Part shown: piece after piece, positions 1 to 9,010 of the stretch
How positions within the stretch are numbered: the first letter of the stretch is position 1
Layout of the letters: each line of letters opens with the position of its first letter
Assembly (NCBI GenBank): GCA_026392415.1
Contig: JAPLCC010000017.1
Span: 166,576-230,575, forward strand
DNA from: Propionibacteriales bacterium
GTDB lineage: Bacteria > Actinomycetota > Actinomycetes > Propionibacteriales > Nocardioidaceae
Reading direction: 5' to 3'
Length of the DNA: 64,000 nucleotides
Program-made: the position numbers and the translations under genes
The notes under the pieces: model-generated
Database searches by the model: none
Told to the model about the DNA's origin: nothing
What the model saw: only the letters and a program-made list of their open reading frames with translations

Positions 1-2690
1 AGCAGGCCCTGGTCGAGTGTCAGTGCCGCGGCGCGGCGCTCGGCCAGCGGCGAGTCTCCTTCGTAGACGAACTGGGCGACGTAGCCGAACATCAACGTCC
101 GGGCGTACGGCGACGGCTGCGGCGTCTCGATCTCGGCGACGGTGATGGCGCGCTGGTCGATCCGGCGCAGCAGGGTGGTCAGGCCCGGCAGGTCGTAGAC
201 GTCGTTGAGCACCTCCCGGACCGTCTCCAGCACGATCGGGAAGGACGGATAGCGCGAGGCCACTTCGAGCAGTGCGGCCGCGCGTTGGCGCTGCTGCCAC
301 AGGGGAGAGCGGCGGCCGGGGTCACGCCGCGGGAGCAGGAGCGCCCGGGCCGCACACTCGCGGAAGCGGGCGGCGAACAGGGCAGACCCGCCGACCTCGC
401 GGGTCACGATGTCGGCGATCTCGTCGGGCTCGAAGGCGATCAGATCGGCTCCGGGGGCATCAGCGTCGGTGTCGGGGATCCGGATCACGATGCCGTCGTC
501 GGAGGCCATCGCCTGGCCGTCGACCCCGAACCGCTCGCGCAGCCGGGCGTTGATGGCCAGTGCCCACGGGGCGTGAACGGCCGTGCCGTAGGGGGAGTGG
601 ACCGCGAGTCGCCAGTCGCCGAGCTCGTCGCGGAACCGCTCCACGAGGATCGTGGCATCGCTGGGGAGCACGCGGGTCGCCTCGACCTGCTCGCGGAGGT
701 AGGTCAGCAGGTTGGCGGCGGCGTTGTCATCGAGCCCGACCGCACGGGCGCGGGCCAGCGCCTGCTGGTCGGGCAGCGCAGCGAGCTCACGGGTGAACTC
801 CCCGATCGCCTCGCCGAGCTCGGTCGGTCGTCCGGCGGTGTCGCCCTTCCAGAACGGCAACCGCCCGGGGACGCCTGGCGCCGGAGTGACGATCACCCGG
901 TCGTGGGTGATGTCCTCGATCCGCCAGCTGGTCGCACCGAGGGCGAACACGTCGCCGACCCGACTCTCGTAGACCATCTCCTCGTCGAGCTCACCGACGC
1001 GGCGGTTGGTGCCCTCGCCAGCGAGGAAGACGCCGTAGAGGCCGCGGTCGGGAATGGTGCCGCCGCTGGTGACCGCGAGCCGCTGCGCACCGGGTCGCCC
1101 GGAGATCCTTCCGGTCAGTCGGTCCCACGTGATCCGCGGTCGCAGCTCGGCGAACTCGTCGCTGGGGTAGCGGCCGGCGAGCAGGTCGAGGACGGCGTCG
1201 TAGGCCGAGCGCGGCAGCTGGGAGTAGGGGGCGGAGCGGCGGACGACCTCGAAGAGCTCGTCGACGTCCCACTCGTCGATGGCCGTCGCGGCCACCACCT
1301 GCTGGGCCAGCACGTCGAGTGGGTTGGCCGGCACCCGCAGGGCCTCGATGCTGCCGCTGCGCATCCGGTCGACCGCCACGGCCGCAGGCGCGAGATCGCC
1401 GCGGTGCTGGGGGAAGAAGACGCCGTGGGACGTCTCTCCGACCTGGTGACCGGCGCGCCCGACCCGCTGGAGAGCACTGGCCACGCTCGGCGGCGAGGCG
1501 ATCTGCAGGACGAGGTCGACGGCACCCATGTCGATGCCGAGCTCGAGGCTGCTGGTGGCGACCACGGCGGGCAGGCGCCCGGCCTTGAGGTCGTCCTCGA
1601 CCAGGGCCCGCTGTTCCTTCGACACCGAGCCGTGGTGGGTCCGGGCGAGCAGGGACGGCGCACCGGCCGCGGCGCCCGACTGCGCCATGATCTGCGCGGG
1701 CTGGTCCAGCCCGTCGGCAGTGAGCCCGGCCGCGATCTCGTTGAGCCGGGCCGTCAGCCTCTCGGCCGTACGCCGCCCGTTGGTGAACACGATCGTCGAG
1801 CGGTGCTCGCCGATCAGCTCGGCCACCCGCTGCTCGACATGCGGCCAGATGCTGGCGCGAGGCGTCGGAGCGGTCGGGTCCTCGAACTCGTCCGTCGCTC
1901 CCGAGGGTCCGGCCTGACGGGACCCGAGCTCGGTCATGTCCTCGACCGGCACCTCCACGCGCAGGTCCCACAACTTCGTGGTCGGTGGCGCGACGATCTC
2001 GACCGGCGCTGCGCCACCGAGGAACCGGGCGACCTCCTCGGTCGGGCGGACGGTGGCCGACAGCCCGACGCGCTGGGCTGGCTCGGGGAGCAGGGCGTCG
2101 AGCCGTTCGAGACTGAGCGCGAGGTGGGCGCCGCGCTTGGTGCCGGCCACGGCATGGACCTCGTCGATGATCACCGTCTCGACGCCGCGGAGCGTCTCGC
2201 GGGCCTGGCTGGTCAGGATCAGGAACAGCGACTCCGGCGTCGTGATCAGCACGTCGGGCGGTCGGGTCGCGAGCTTGCGCCGGTCGCCCGCTGCGGTGTC
2301 GCCGGAGCGCAGGCCGACGGTGACCTCGGGAAACGGCTGACCCGGATGGAGGCGCTCGGCGGTCTGGCGGATGCCGGTGAGCGGCGCACGCAGGTTGCGC
2401 TCCACGTCGACGGCCAGCGCCTTGAGCGGTGAGATGTAGAGGACGCGGGTGCGATGGAGCTTGTCATCGGGGGCCGGTGTGGTCAGCAGGCGGTCGATGC
2501 CGGCGAGGAACGCGCTGAGCGTCTTGCCCGATCCGGTCGGCGCCACGACGAGCGTGTGCCGTCCCTGGCCGATCGCCGCCCAGGCGCCGACCTGCGCGGG
2601 AGTCGGCTCGGCGAAGGCGGCCCGGAACCAGGTCCGGGTCGCTTCGCTGAACGACTCCAGCGGGTCCGGCTGGGGATCGGTCGCGGGCAT
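1..2690 (-). CDS. lhr: Lhr-type ATP-dependent DNA helicase (N-terminal 896 residues; 3' end outside window)
   Basis: Large superfamily 2 DNA helicase of the Lhr group, a 3'-5' translocase thought to act in DNA repair; actinobacterial members are usually about 1,500 residues, so this is roughly the N-terminal 60%. The minus-strand frame is open from the ATG at 2690 to base 1. Visible motifs are the Q-motif region, Walker A (APTGSGKT, about residue 50), YISPLKALAVDVERNL, the SAT motif (GLSATVRP), TNGRRTAERL, SSLELGIDMG and QRVGRAGHQ, followed by the start of the winged-helix and Lhr-specific region. The protein simply runs out of the window; nothing suggests truncation. It is divergent from the sortase gene at 2738, with only 47 bases between the starts. 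Confidence 0.93.
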   Translation of the reverse strand, partial: MPATDPQPDPLESFSEATRTWFRAAFAEPTPAQVGAWAAIGQGRHTLVVAPTGSGKTLSAFLAGIDRLLTTPAPDDKLHRTRVLYISPLKALAVDVERNLRAPLTGIRQTAERLHPGQPFPEVTVGLRSGDTAAGDRRKLATRPPDVLITTPESLFLILTSQARETLRGVETVIIDEVHAVAGTKRGAHLALSLERLDALLPEPAQRVGLSATVRPTEEVARFLGGAAPVEIVAPPTTKLWDLRVEVPVEDMTELGSRQAGPSGATDEFEDPTAPTPRASIWPHVEQRVAELIGEHRSTIVFTNGRRTAERLTARLNEIAAGLTADGLDQPAQIMAQSGAAAGAPSLLARTHHGSVSKEQRALVEDDLKAGRLPAVVATSSLELGIDMGAVDLVLQIASPPSVASALQRVGRAGHQVGETSHGVFFPQHRGDLAPAAVAVDRMRSGSIEALRVPANPLDVLAQQVVAATAIDEWDVDELFEVVRRSAPYSQLPRSAYDAVLDLLAGRYPSDEFAELRPRITWDRLTGRISGRPGAQRLAVTSGGTIPDRGLYGVFLAGEGTNRRVGELDEEMVYESRVGDVFALGATSWRIEDITHDRVIVTPAPGVPGRLPFWKGDTAGRPTELGEAIGEFTRELAALPDQQALARARAVGLDDNAAANLLTYLREQVEATRVLPSDATILVERFRDELGDWRLAVHSPYGTAVHAPWALAINARLRERFGVDGQAMASDDGIVIRIPDTDADAPGADLIAFEPDEIADIVTREVGGSALFAARFRECAARALLLPRRDPGRRSPLWQQRQRAAALLEVASRYPSFPIVLETVREVLNDVYDLPGLTTLLRRIDQRAITVAEIETPQPSPYARTLMFGYVAQFVYEGDSPLAERRAAALTLDQGL

Positions 2691-2737
2691 CTGCCCATCC
2701 TCCCGCACGGCGCCGACAACCGAGCCACAATGGGAGC

Positions 2738-3403
2738 GTGACGAGGCGACGAGCGGTGCGGGGGGCGGCGGTCGTCATCGTCGCCGCCCTGGTCGTCGCG
2801 CTCCTGGTCTGGTGGCTCACGCGCGAGGAGGACACCGCACCGGCGCTGGTGGCGCCCGTGCCGGTCGCGACCCCGAACCCGACGCCGACGCCCGTGGTGC
2901 GCGAGGACCCCTGCGCGAAGCAGGCGCGCAACGGATTCGAGCCGACGGCCGTGAGTGTCGAGGGCGTGACCCGGCGGGCCCGGGTGCTCGGGCTTCCAAG
3001 AGACGGCAGCGGGGTGGTCGGCGTACCGCCGGTGAACGACAAGGAAGCCTTCGCCTGGGACCTCGGCGGGGTGGAGCCCGGCTCGGCGGAGGGGCACGTC
3101 CTCCTCAACACGCACACGTGGCCGGATGGCTCGGCCATGGGAAACCGCCTGCTCGAGGACCTGGACGTGGGCGGCGAGCTGCGCCTGAGCCGGCCGGGGA
3201 AGGTCGCTTGCTACGAGGTGACCGAGCGGGTTGAGGTGCGCGTCGAGGACGGCTACCCGGGCTGGTCGGCCAGCGACGGCCCGCCGCAGGTCGTCATCGT
3301 CGTGTGCTCGGGCGAGCGGCGCGGACCGGGCGACTGGTCACACCGGACGCTGTGGTTCGCCGAACCGGTCGGGAAGGACTCCAACCCCAGGCCGCCCTCG
3401 TGA
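2738..3403 (+). CDS. Class F sortase
   Basis: Predicted membrane-anchored class F sortase of 221 residues, a cysteine transpeptidase acting outside the cytoplasmic membrane. An N-terminal signal anchor is visible (RRRAVRGAAVVIVAALVVAL, about residues 3-22), followed by a Pro/Thr-rich linker. The catalytic triad can be read as His in LLNTHTWPDG, Cys in VIVVCSGE and Arg in SHRTLWF. The start is the GTG at 2738 with GGGAGC just upstream. No LPXTG-type substrate is seen in the window. The gene stops 27 bases before a sigma factor gene, so the two may be co-transcribed. Class F enzymes are often of uncertain physiological role, and no substrate is proposed. Confidence 0.85.
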   Translation: MTRRRAVRGAAVVIVAALVVALLVWWLTREEDTAPALVAPVPVATPNPTPTPVVREDPCAKQARNGFEPTAVSVEGVTRRARVLGLPRDGSGVVGVPPVNDKEAFAWDLGGVEPGSAEGHVLLNTHTWPDGSAMGNRLLEDLDVGGELRLSRPGKVACYEVTERVEVRVEDGYPGWSASDGPPQVVIVVCSGERRGPGDWSHRTLWFAEPVGKDSNPRPPS

Positions 3404-3430
3404 CATCAGGAAGGGTGAAAGGAGGAGACG

Positions 3431-3952
3431 ATGACCGCTGGACGCCCGGACCCACAACGACGCTCCTTCGAGGACTACGTCACCGCCCGCTGGGCGGCTC
3501 TGTATCGCACCGCCCACCTGCTGACCGGTGACCCCACGGCCGCCGAGGACCTGCTGCAGACGACCCTGATCAAGGTGCTCGCCCAGTGGAACCGGGTGCG
3601 GAACGCCGACTCACCTGATGCCTACGTCAAGAAGATGTTGCTGAACGAAATGCTCGGCGAGCGTCGCAAGAGTGGCCGCCGGTCGGAGAAGGTCCACCTC
3701 GTACCGGTGCCGGTGCCGTCGGTGGACCCGGTCGCCGAGACCTCCTCGCGCATGGACCTCTGGGCGCTGGTCCAGGTGCTCCCGCCGAGGCAGCGTGCCG
3801 TGCTCGTCCTTCGTTACTACGAGGACCTCTCCGAAGCGGAGATCGCCGCGGTCCTCGGAGTCTCCGCCGGCACCGTCAAGTCCCAGGCGTCGCTCGCCCT
3901 GCGGACCCTCCGCGCCCACCAGACGCAACACTCGACCGAGGAGGTCTCGTGA
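3431..3952 (+). CDS. SigE-family (SACE_1710-type) ECF RNA polymerase sigma factor
   Basis: A 173-residue extracytoplasmic-function sigma factor of the short actinobacterial SigE/SACE_1710 type. Region 2 lies at about residues 12-75 (FEDYVTARWAALYRTAHLL, AAEDLLQTTLIKVLAQW). Region 4 lies at about 112-165 (LPPRQRAVLVLRYYEDLS, IAAVLGVSAGTVKSQ, the helix-turn-helix that reads the -35 element). The start follows a strong ribosome site, AAGGAGGAGACG. The stop codon shares one base with the ATG of the next gene (TGATG), so the two are translationally coupled. That neighbour is the obvious candidate for a membrane regulator of this sigma factor, although it lacks a recognisable anti-sigma zinc motif. 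Confidence 0.9.
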   Translation: MTAGRPDPQRRSFEDYVTARWAALYRTAHLLTGDPTAAEDLLQTTLIKVLAQWNRVRNADSPDAYVKKMLLNEMLGERRKSGRRSEKVHLVPVPVPSVDPVAETSSRMDLWALVQVLPPRQRAVLVLRYYEDLSEAEIAAVLGVSAGTVKSQASLALRTLRAHQTQHSTEEVS

Positions 3953-5058
3953 TGACCGATCAGCTCGAACGCGATCTGACCCGCCTCTTCCAGCAGCGTG
4001 CCGATCAGTCCGACGTCCCGCCGATTCCGCTGGACCTCATTGCCGCAGAGCCCCGCAGACAGTGGGGGCGCCGGGCAGTCATCGGTCTCGTGGCCGCCGC
4101 TGCCGTGGCCGCCGTCGCCGTACCCCTCGGGCTCAACGCCCGTGACGACGGCGATGTCGCCCCGCCAGCCAAGGACCCGATCACCCGGCACGGACTGGAG
4201 TTGCCCTACCTGTTCGAGAACGAGCTGCACGTCGGAGACCTGGCTCTTCCGGTGAAGTCCTACCCCTCGCTCCAGGTGGCAGGTACCTCGGTTCTCGTGA
4301 CCATCGACGACCTGAACGGCGGTGGTGTGAGCTGGGATCGCCTCGCCGGCGATCATCTCGTGGACCTGCCGTTCCTGGATGGGGTGTTCGCCGTCCAGAC
4401 GTCGTACGACGGATCGCTGGTCGCCGCGCCCGTCGGCAGTGACCTCACGACCGGGCTCCGCGTCTGGGACACCTCGTCCGGTGCGGTCGTCGACACCTTC
4501 ACCCTCGCTGGCGAGATCTCGCCCGAGGACCAGTGGCTGTGGGGCTTCGACGCTGCCGGCTGGTTGTACTGGCAGGACGGCGACACGGAGATGGCGCGGA
4601 CCCCGCAGGGGAACGTCGTCACGGTCGACGTCGACGCAGGCGACTTCGCCGGCCTCTTCCCGGGCGGCATTCTGCTCCGCACGGGCAGCACCGACACGGT
4701 CACGCTCGCGACGGTCAGCGAGGACGGATCGGTCGACCTGGGTGCCGAGGTGCCGGTCAGTGCGAACGCTGCCTGGCTCGACAGCACGACGGTGGCCTAT
4801 CAGGCGGTCGGCACCGGGCGCGTCTACGTCCTCGACGTCACGACCGGTGAGCAGGTCGAGGTGACCGTCAAGGACCGCACTTCCTTGACGCCGGTCGGCT
4901 GGAATGGGAACGAGCTGGTCGTCAGCGCCAACTGGGAGGGCATCGTGAACTACGTGGTCGCGGTGGATCCGTCGACGGGTAAGGAGCGCGCCCTCTTCGA
5001 GTACGGCCCCGACGATCCGTACCCGTTCGGCCCGACCGGTGGGACCGGTGCCCTCTAG
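3952..5058 (+). CDS. Membrane-anchored extracytoplasmic beta-propeller-like protein, partner of the sigma factor
   Basis: 368 residues with a cytoplasmic N-terminus of about 40 residues (LERDLTRLFQQRADQS), one transmembrane helix at about residues 42-61 (VIGLVAAAAVAAVAVPLGL) and a large outside domain with repeated WD/YWTD-like blocks (VWDTSSGAVVDTF, LDVTTGEQVEV, VDPSTGKERALFE). The layout matches a signal-sensing or anti-sigma partner encoded directly after the sigma gene, and the TGATG junction supports coupled translation. I recognise no named family, and regulation of the sigma factor is inference from position. The ATG at 3952 is preferred over the GTG at 3949. The 3' end overlaps the convergent MFS gene by four bases. 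Confidence 0.7.
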   Translation: MTDQLERDLTRLFQQRADQSDVPPIPLDLIAAEPRRQWGRRAVIGLVAAAAVAAVAVPLGLNARDDGDVAPPAKDPITRHGLELPYLFENELHVGDLALPVKSYPSLQVAGTSVLVTIDDLNGGGVSWDRLAGDHLVDLPFLDGVFAVQTSYDGSLVAAPVGSDLTTGLRVWDTSSGAVVDTFTLAGEISPEDQWLWGFDAAGWLYWQDGDTEMARTPQGNVVTVDVDAGDFAGLFPGGILLRTGSTDTVTLATVSEDGSVDLGAEVPVSANAAWLDSTTVAYQAVGTGRVYVLDVTTGEQVEVTVKDRTSLTPVGWNGNELVVSANWEGIVNYVVAVDPSTGKERALFEYGPDDPYPFGPTGGTGAL

Positions 5059-6329
5059 GACGTCGGGTCGGGCTGGGTGGCCGGGACCGTGAGGTCCCGG
5101 CCGTTGGCCGTGTCGGGGACGTGGCGCTCCAGCACCAGCGCCATCCCCGCGATGGCCACGCAGCCGAGGACCATCAGCCCGATGTAGACCCCGGACAGGT
5201 CGTGCTCGAGGAGGAACCCGGCCACGACCGGTCCCGCGATGGCCCCGCCCTGGAAGGCGCCCGCGCTGATCGCGTTGTAGCGGCCGCGGGTGTGGTCGGC
5301 CGCGAGGTCGTTGCTCATCGCGGGCACGGTCGGCTGCAGAAGGGTCTCGCCGAGGGCGAACACCGCCATGAAGCCGAGCACCCCTGCGACGGCTGCGGCT
5401 CCGCCCGGTGCCGTGCCGCTGGCGCCGAGCAGGCCCCACGCCGCGGCCCAGATCACGGCCATCACGATCATGACCCGGGTCCGTCTCCGACCGCTGATCT
5501 TCGACAGCACGGTGAACTGGAGCAGCACGATCACGGCTGTGTTGACGGCGAAGGCCAGGCCGACGGTCCGGGTCGACACCTCGGCGACTTGACGGGAGAA
5601 CCCCGGCATTCCTGCCTCGAGCTGTCCATAGCCGATGAACATCGCCACGAAGGTGAGAGCTGTCAGCCAGCGCACCGCCGGCTCGCGAAGGATCTGCAGG
5701 TAGCTGACAGTGGGTCTGGCGGACCCGTCCTCGGGTTCGGCCGCCCGGCCGTGCACGTGCCGGAGCGGGCCGAGCAGCAGCGCCAGCGGGATCAGCCCGG
5801 ACGCGGCGTCACCCAGGAAGATCATGGTGAAGGTGCCGGGGCGGTCGACGTCGGCGAACAGGCCCCCGACGATGCCGCCGACCCCGATGCCGAGGTTCAC
5901 CAGCGCGAAGTTGATGCCGTAGTACTGCTGGCGGAGCTCGCCGGTGACCACGGCTGCGATGAGGGCGTTGAAGGCTGGCCAGGAGACGCCGAAGTTGAGA
6001 CCGATCAGGATGAGCGCGATGGCGGCGACGGCCGGTGTGGTGGCGAACGCGAGCAGGACGTTGCCCGCGATCATCGCCACGATGCCGAACAGCAGGATCG
6101 CGCGGGCGCCGTAGCGGTCGGTCAGCGCGCCGCCGGGTCCGGTGACCGCGAGCGCGACGACCGCGATCAGGGCCATGAGGGTGCCGGACAGACCGAGGTC
6201 GAAGCCGCGCACCTCGTGGAGGTAGATCAGCGTGAACGGGAGGGTCAGACCCCGCCCGAGCGTCTGCACGGCTACCGTCGACAGGAGCCAGCGCCCTTCG
6301 GTGGGCAGCGCTGCCCAGAACGCCCTCAC
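5055..6329 (-). CDS. MFS transporter
   Basis: Major facilitator superfamily permease of 424 residues with about 12 hydrophobic segments. Features include TLPFTLIYLHEVRGFDLGLSG near the first helices, a loop 2-3 signature (GGALTDRYGARAIL) and a central loop before PTVSYLQILREPAVRWL. The frame stays open far upstream, but real coding begins at GTG 6329 (VRAFWAALPTEGRWLL). This start overlaps the stop of the TfoX-like gene as GTGA, a coupling junction. It is probably a drug or metabolite exporter; no substrate can be read from the sequence. The gene is co-directional with 6326-6673. Confidence 0.88.
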   Translation of the reverse strand: MRAFWAALPTEGRWLLSTVAVQTLGRGLTLPFTLIYLHEVRGFDLGLSGTLMALIAVVALAVTGPGGALTDRYGARAILLFGIVAMIAGNVLLAFATTPAVAAIALILIGLNFGVSWPAFNALIAAVVTGELRQQYYGINFALVNLGIGVGGIVGGLFADVDRPGTFTMIFLGDAASGLIPLALLLGPLRHVHGRAAEPEDGSARPTVSYLQILREPAVRWLTALTFVAMFIGYGQLEAGMPGFSRQVAEVSTRTVGLAFAVNTAVIVLLQFTVLSKISGRRRTRVMIVMAVIWAAAWGLLGASGTAPGGAAAVAGVLGFMAVFALGETLLQPTVPAMSNDLAADHTRGRYNAISAGAFQGGAIAGPVVAGFLLEHDLSGVYIGLMVLGCVAIAGMALVLERHVPDTANGRDLTVPATQPDPTS

Positions 6330-6673
6330 TTGGGCGGGAGGGCGGCGGCGTACGACGCGCCGAGGTCGACCCACTTTCGAAGGGCATCGTCGCTGGCACA
6401 GTCGGCGATGTCGACGTGCAGCCAGCCGTTCATCGTGCGCTCGCCCATGTGCATCCGCGAGGCGGCCGTCGAAGAGACCAGCTCCTCGGTCTGCGCAGGA
6501 TCGACCCGCACCATCAGGCCACCCTTGCTGTTCGCCGCGACGGCCATGTTGCCGCCGATGAGGAAACCCAGTCCGCCGAACATCTTCTGCTCGGTCAGCG
6601 CCTGTCCGGCGAGCGCAAGATCGTCGTCCAGCAGCTCGCGGAGCCGCCCGGCCAGCTCTTCGTCGTACGCCAT
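6326..6673 (-). CDS. TfoX N-terminal-domain protein
   Basis: A 115-residue protein matching the TfoX N-terminal domain family (MAYDEELAGRLRELL, then KMFGGLGFLIGGNMAVA and MVRVDPAQTEEL). TfoX/Sxy is a competence regulator in gammaproteobacteria, but the stand-alone domain is common in actinobacteria with no known function, so no competence role is claimed. Length and start agree with the family. Its stop overlaps the MFS start in a GTGA junction, so the two genes are probably one transcript. Confidence 0.85.
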   Translation of the reverse strand: MAYDEELAGRLRELLDDDLALAGQALTEQKMFGGLGFLIGGNMAVAANSKGGLMVRVDPAQTEELVSSTAASRMHMGERTMNGWLHVDIADCASDDALRKWVDLGASYAAALPPK

Positions 6674-6725
6674 GGAACGAGGTTAGGGCGCCGCACCGAC
6701 ATCCCACGAGCGGGTTTCGGCCACG

Positions 6726-7487
6726 TCAGTCCAGGGCGAGGTACTGGTCGGCCCACGCACTGATGATCCGCGCGGCCCGCTTGGCCTGTCCGGGTGCCGT
6801 GAGGAAGTGGTCGGCCCCCTCCAGCGAGATGAAGTTCCGCGGGTGCCTGGCGGCCCGGAAGATGTCGCTCGCGTTGGCGATCCCGACCGTGTTGTCCGTG
6901 GGGGAGTGCATCACCAGCAGTGGGCGCTTCAGTGCGGGGATGCACGCTGCCAAATCGGCCTTCCGGACGTCCTCGATGAAGGTACGGCGCAAGGTCAGCG
7001 CCTTGCCGCCGATCAGCCACTCCGACTCGCCCTCGCTCATGACGCGATCGAGGATGGCGTCGAAGTTGTGCTCGACGTGGTTCGGCTGGAACGGGGCGCC
7101 GATGGTCGCGACGGCCCGGACCGTGGGTGCCTCCAGCGCTGCGGAGAGCACAGCAGCTCCGCCGAACGAGTGACCGACGAGGATCTCCACTCCACGGCCG
7201 GCGGCGTTCATGAACTCCACGGCCTGCACGGTGTCGGCCACCTTGTGGGTGAAGCCGCCGTCGCCCCAGTCGCCCTCGGAATCACCCAGGCCGAGGTTGT
7301 CGAAACGCAGCATGCCGACGCCCTCGGCGGCGAGCTGCTTGCAGATCCGCGCCGCGGCCGGCGAGTCCTTGCCGAGGGTGAAGCCGTGGGCGAAGACTCC
7401 CCAGCCGCGGACCTCGCCGACGGGGAGATCGACCAGTCCGGCGAGCAGTTCGCCGGTGACACTCGGGAACCGCACCTTCTCCGCCAT
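6726..7487 (-). CDS. Alpha/beta hydrolase
   Basis: A 253-residue alpha/beta hydrolase-fold protein of the dienelactone hydrolase/BAAT-like type often found with OsmC proteins. The nucleophile elbow is GHSFGG (Ser about residue 108), the oxyanion strand is GWGVFAHGFTLGKDS, the acid is likely Asp in MHSPTDNTVG, and the His is in EGADHF. No lid domain or signal peptide is seen, so it should be cytoplasmic. The start chosen is ATG at 7487 (MAEKVRFPS); the open frame reaches 7541, but the extra residues look non-coding. The substrate is unknown. Confidence 0.86.
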   Translation of the reverse strand: MAEKVRFPSVTGELLAGLVDLPVGEVRGWGVFAHGFTLGKDSPAAARICKQLAAEGVGMLRFDNLGLGDSEGDWGDGGFTHKVADTVQAVEFMNAAGRGVEILVGHSFGGAAVLSAALEAPTVRAVATIGAPFQPNHVEHNFDAILDRVMSEGESEWLIGGKALTLRRTFIEDVRKADLAACIPALKRPLLVMHSPTDNTVGIANASDIFRAARHPRNFISLEGADHFLTAPGQAKRAARIISAWADQYLALD

Positions 7488-7528
7488 GGCGACATCGTGC
7501 CATCGCGGGCCGGTTGGTGGGCCCGGCT

Positions 7529-8101
7529 TCAGGGGCGCCACTCCGGGTCGCGGCCGATGAAGGCGATCAGCTGGTCCTGGGGGCCGGCGTCATCGGCGAC
7601 AGCGACGCGCGCGCCGTACTGGCCGCTCTGGCGGAGCATCTCGTCCATCGGCTCCATGCCCTCGAACATCGACCGGCAACGGTCGGTGTCGAGGCGGTCG
7701 TCCTGGCCGGTGGCGCGGGCCAGGTCCCAGGTGTGCATGAAGACGTCGTTGGTGTAGAACTGCGCGGTCGCCTGCGGGAGCGGCATCGGCGGCAGGTGCG
7801 GGTGGGCGAAGGTGATGTCTGCCGACCCCGGGTCGTCGAGCACCGCCTGCACCGCGGCGGCGTGGTGGTCCCAGGCGGCGACCGGGTCGTCGTCGACGGA
7901 CGGCCCCGCGGGGAGCCTGATGTCGGAGCCGCCGGCGAGGAAGTGCGGGAACCACTCCACCAGGTGCCGTACGACGTCGCGGGCCGTCCAGTCCGGCACT
8001 GGTGTGGGCGCGTCCCACCCGCCGGGGGCGACGCCGCGCACCTTCTCGGCGAAGGTCGCGGCGATGGACGCGTGCTCGGCGGCGGGCTCGGCGGGAATCA
8101 T
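7529..8101 (-). CDS. TIGR03086-family DinB-like metal-binding protein
   Basis: 190 residues of the TIGR03086 family, a branch of the DinB/mycothiol maleylpyruvate isomerase N-terminal fold. It shows the typical WTARDVVRHLVEWFP segment and FYTNDVFMHTWDLARATGQ, whose His residues would complete the metal site. Members are probably thiol-dependent enzymes, but the reaction is unknown. Its ATG overlaps the stop of the SRPBCC gene (ATGA at 8098-8101), making it the last gene of a coupled ArsR-SRPBCC-TIGR03086 operon. It should therefore be under the control of the palindromes near 8971 and 9011. Confidence 0.85.
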   Translation of the reverse strand: MIPAEPAAEHASIAATFAEKVRGVAPGGWDAPTPVPDWTARDVVRHLVEWFPHFLAGGSDIRLPAGPSVDDDPVAAWDHHAAAVQAVLDDPGSADITFAHPHLPPMPLPQATAQFYTNDVFMHTWDLARATGQDDRLDTDRCRSMFEGMEPMDEMLRQSGQYGARVAVADDAGPQDQLIAFIGRDPEWRP

Positions 8102-8601
8102 GCGGTGGCCTTGAGGGTCGCGAGCAGGGAGTCGAGGGCGTCGTACCCCTCGTTGACGCCGACCTCCATGCCGCTGGCGAGCATGCCTGCGCGGGACTCG
8201 AAGTCGTAGACGACCGACAGGATCTCCAGGCGGGTGCCGCCGTCGGGAAGGTCGTGCAGGGTGAGCGTGTCGAGGCTGACCGCCTCGGGCATCTCCTCGA
8301 ACCCGAAGGTCTGCACGATCTTCTCGTTCTCGGTGACTCGGTGGACCGAGCCGTAGAAGTGCGCGATCTCCTCGCCCTCACGGGTGGCCGTGTAGCGGTA
8401 CTCGCCGCCGGTGCGCATGTCCCACACCTCGATGTCCATGCCGATCGAGTGCGGACCGAGCCACTGCGCGATCAGCTCGGGTTCGACGTGGGCGCGCCAG
8501 ACGAGCTCGCGGGGTGCGTCGAAGTCGCGGACGATCTTCACGGTGGGGACCTCGGGGTCCGCCTCGATGGCTGTTCCCGGGCTGGTGGTGCTGGTGTTCA
8601 T
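8098..8601 (-). CDS. SRPBCC (AHSA1/START-like) domain protein
   Basis: 167-residue AHSA1-type START/Bet v1-like protein with the family signature KIVRDFDAPRELVWRAHVEPE at the N-terminus, LIAQWLGP, GGEYRYTATREGEEIAHFYG and a C-terminal helix (MEVGVNEGYDALDSLLATL). Such proteins bind hydrophobic ligands, and in actinobacteria they are typically encoded right after an ArsR regulator, as here. The start is ATG 8601, which overlaps the ArsR stop (ATGA); the longer open frame to 8727 is not used. The ligand is unknown. Confidence 0.88.
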   Translation of the reverse strand: MNTSTTSPGTAIEADPEVPTVKIVRDFDAPRELVWRAHVEPELIAQWLGPHSIGMDIEVWDMRTGGEYRYTATREGEEIAHFYGSVHRVTENEKIVQTFGFEEMPEAVSLDTLTLHDLPDGGTRLEILSVVYDFESRAGMLASGMEVGVNEGYDALDSLLATLKATA

Positions 8602-8978
8602 CCTGCTTCTCCTTCGATCCGTTCGGGTCGTTCGTCGGCGGGGGAGGCCTTGCCCTGCAGGCGGGCCAGCACCGCGTCCAGTCGCTGGAAGCGTTCCTCG
8701 GCCTGCTGCCGGTAGCGCTCGATCCACTTCGTCATCAGGTCGAAGACCTCCGCATCCAGATGCACGGGTCGGCGCTGGGCGTCGCGACTGCGACTCACCA
8801 GCCCGGCCTCCTCGAGCACCTTGAGGTGCTTGGAGACGGCCTGGAGCGAGACGTCGTACGGCGCCGCCAGCTCGTTCACCGTCGCGTCGCCCGCCGCGAG
8901 ACGGGCGACCATGTCACGACGGGTCGGGTCGGCGAGCGCCGAGAAGACCCGTGACAACCGGTCGTCTTGTTCAACCAT
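8598..8978 (-). CDS. ArsR-family winged-helix repressor
   Basis: 126-residue ArsR/SmtB-type regulator. The signature ALADPTRRDMVARLAAGDATV leads into the helix-turn-helix (LQAVSKHLKVLEEAGLVSRSRDAQRR). No cysteine metal site is present, so this is one of the metal-independent ArsR proteins that control SRPBCC genes. It is the first gene of a three-gene coupled operon. Two perfect TCAACC-N4-GGTTGA palindromes lie at and just upstream of the start codon, which argues for autorepression. Confidence 0.88.
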   Translation of the reverse strand: MVEQDDRLSRVFSALADPTRRDMVARLAAGDATVNELAAPYDVSLQAVSKHLKVLEEAGLVSRSRDAQRRPVHLDAEVFDLMTKWIERYRQQAEERFQRLDAVLARLQGKASPADERPERIEGEAG

Positions 8979-8986
8979 GAGGTTGA
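8971..8986. promoter_or_regulatory. Palindromic operator overlapping the ArsR start codon
   Basis: Perfect inverted repeat TCAACC-ATGA-GGTTGA, whose centre is beside the start codon (CAT at 8976-8978 on the plus strand). An identical-arm copy lies 40 bp upstream. It is inferred to be the binding site of the ArsR repressor, blocking initiation or early elongation. Confidence 0.7.
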
Positions 8987-9010
8987 GTAAACGCCCGTCG
9001 AGGGCCTTTG

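Noticed and set aside
285..2432. Long plus-strand reading frame of 715 codons
   Set aside because: Its composition (Gly/Val/Arg/Asp-rich, no motifs) is that of a shadow frame; the minus strand encodes an unmistakable Lhr helicase through the same region.
5121..6686. 521-codon plus-strand frame opposite the MFS gene
   Set aside because: Low-complexity shadow of the MFS/TfoX coding strand in high-GC DNA; no domain visible.
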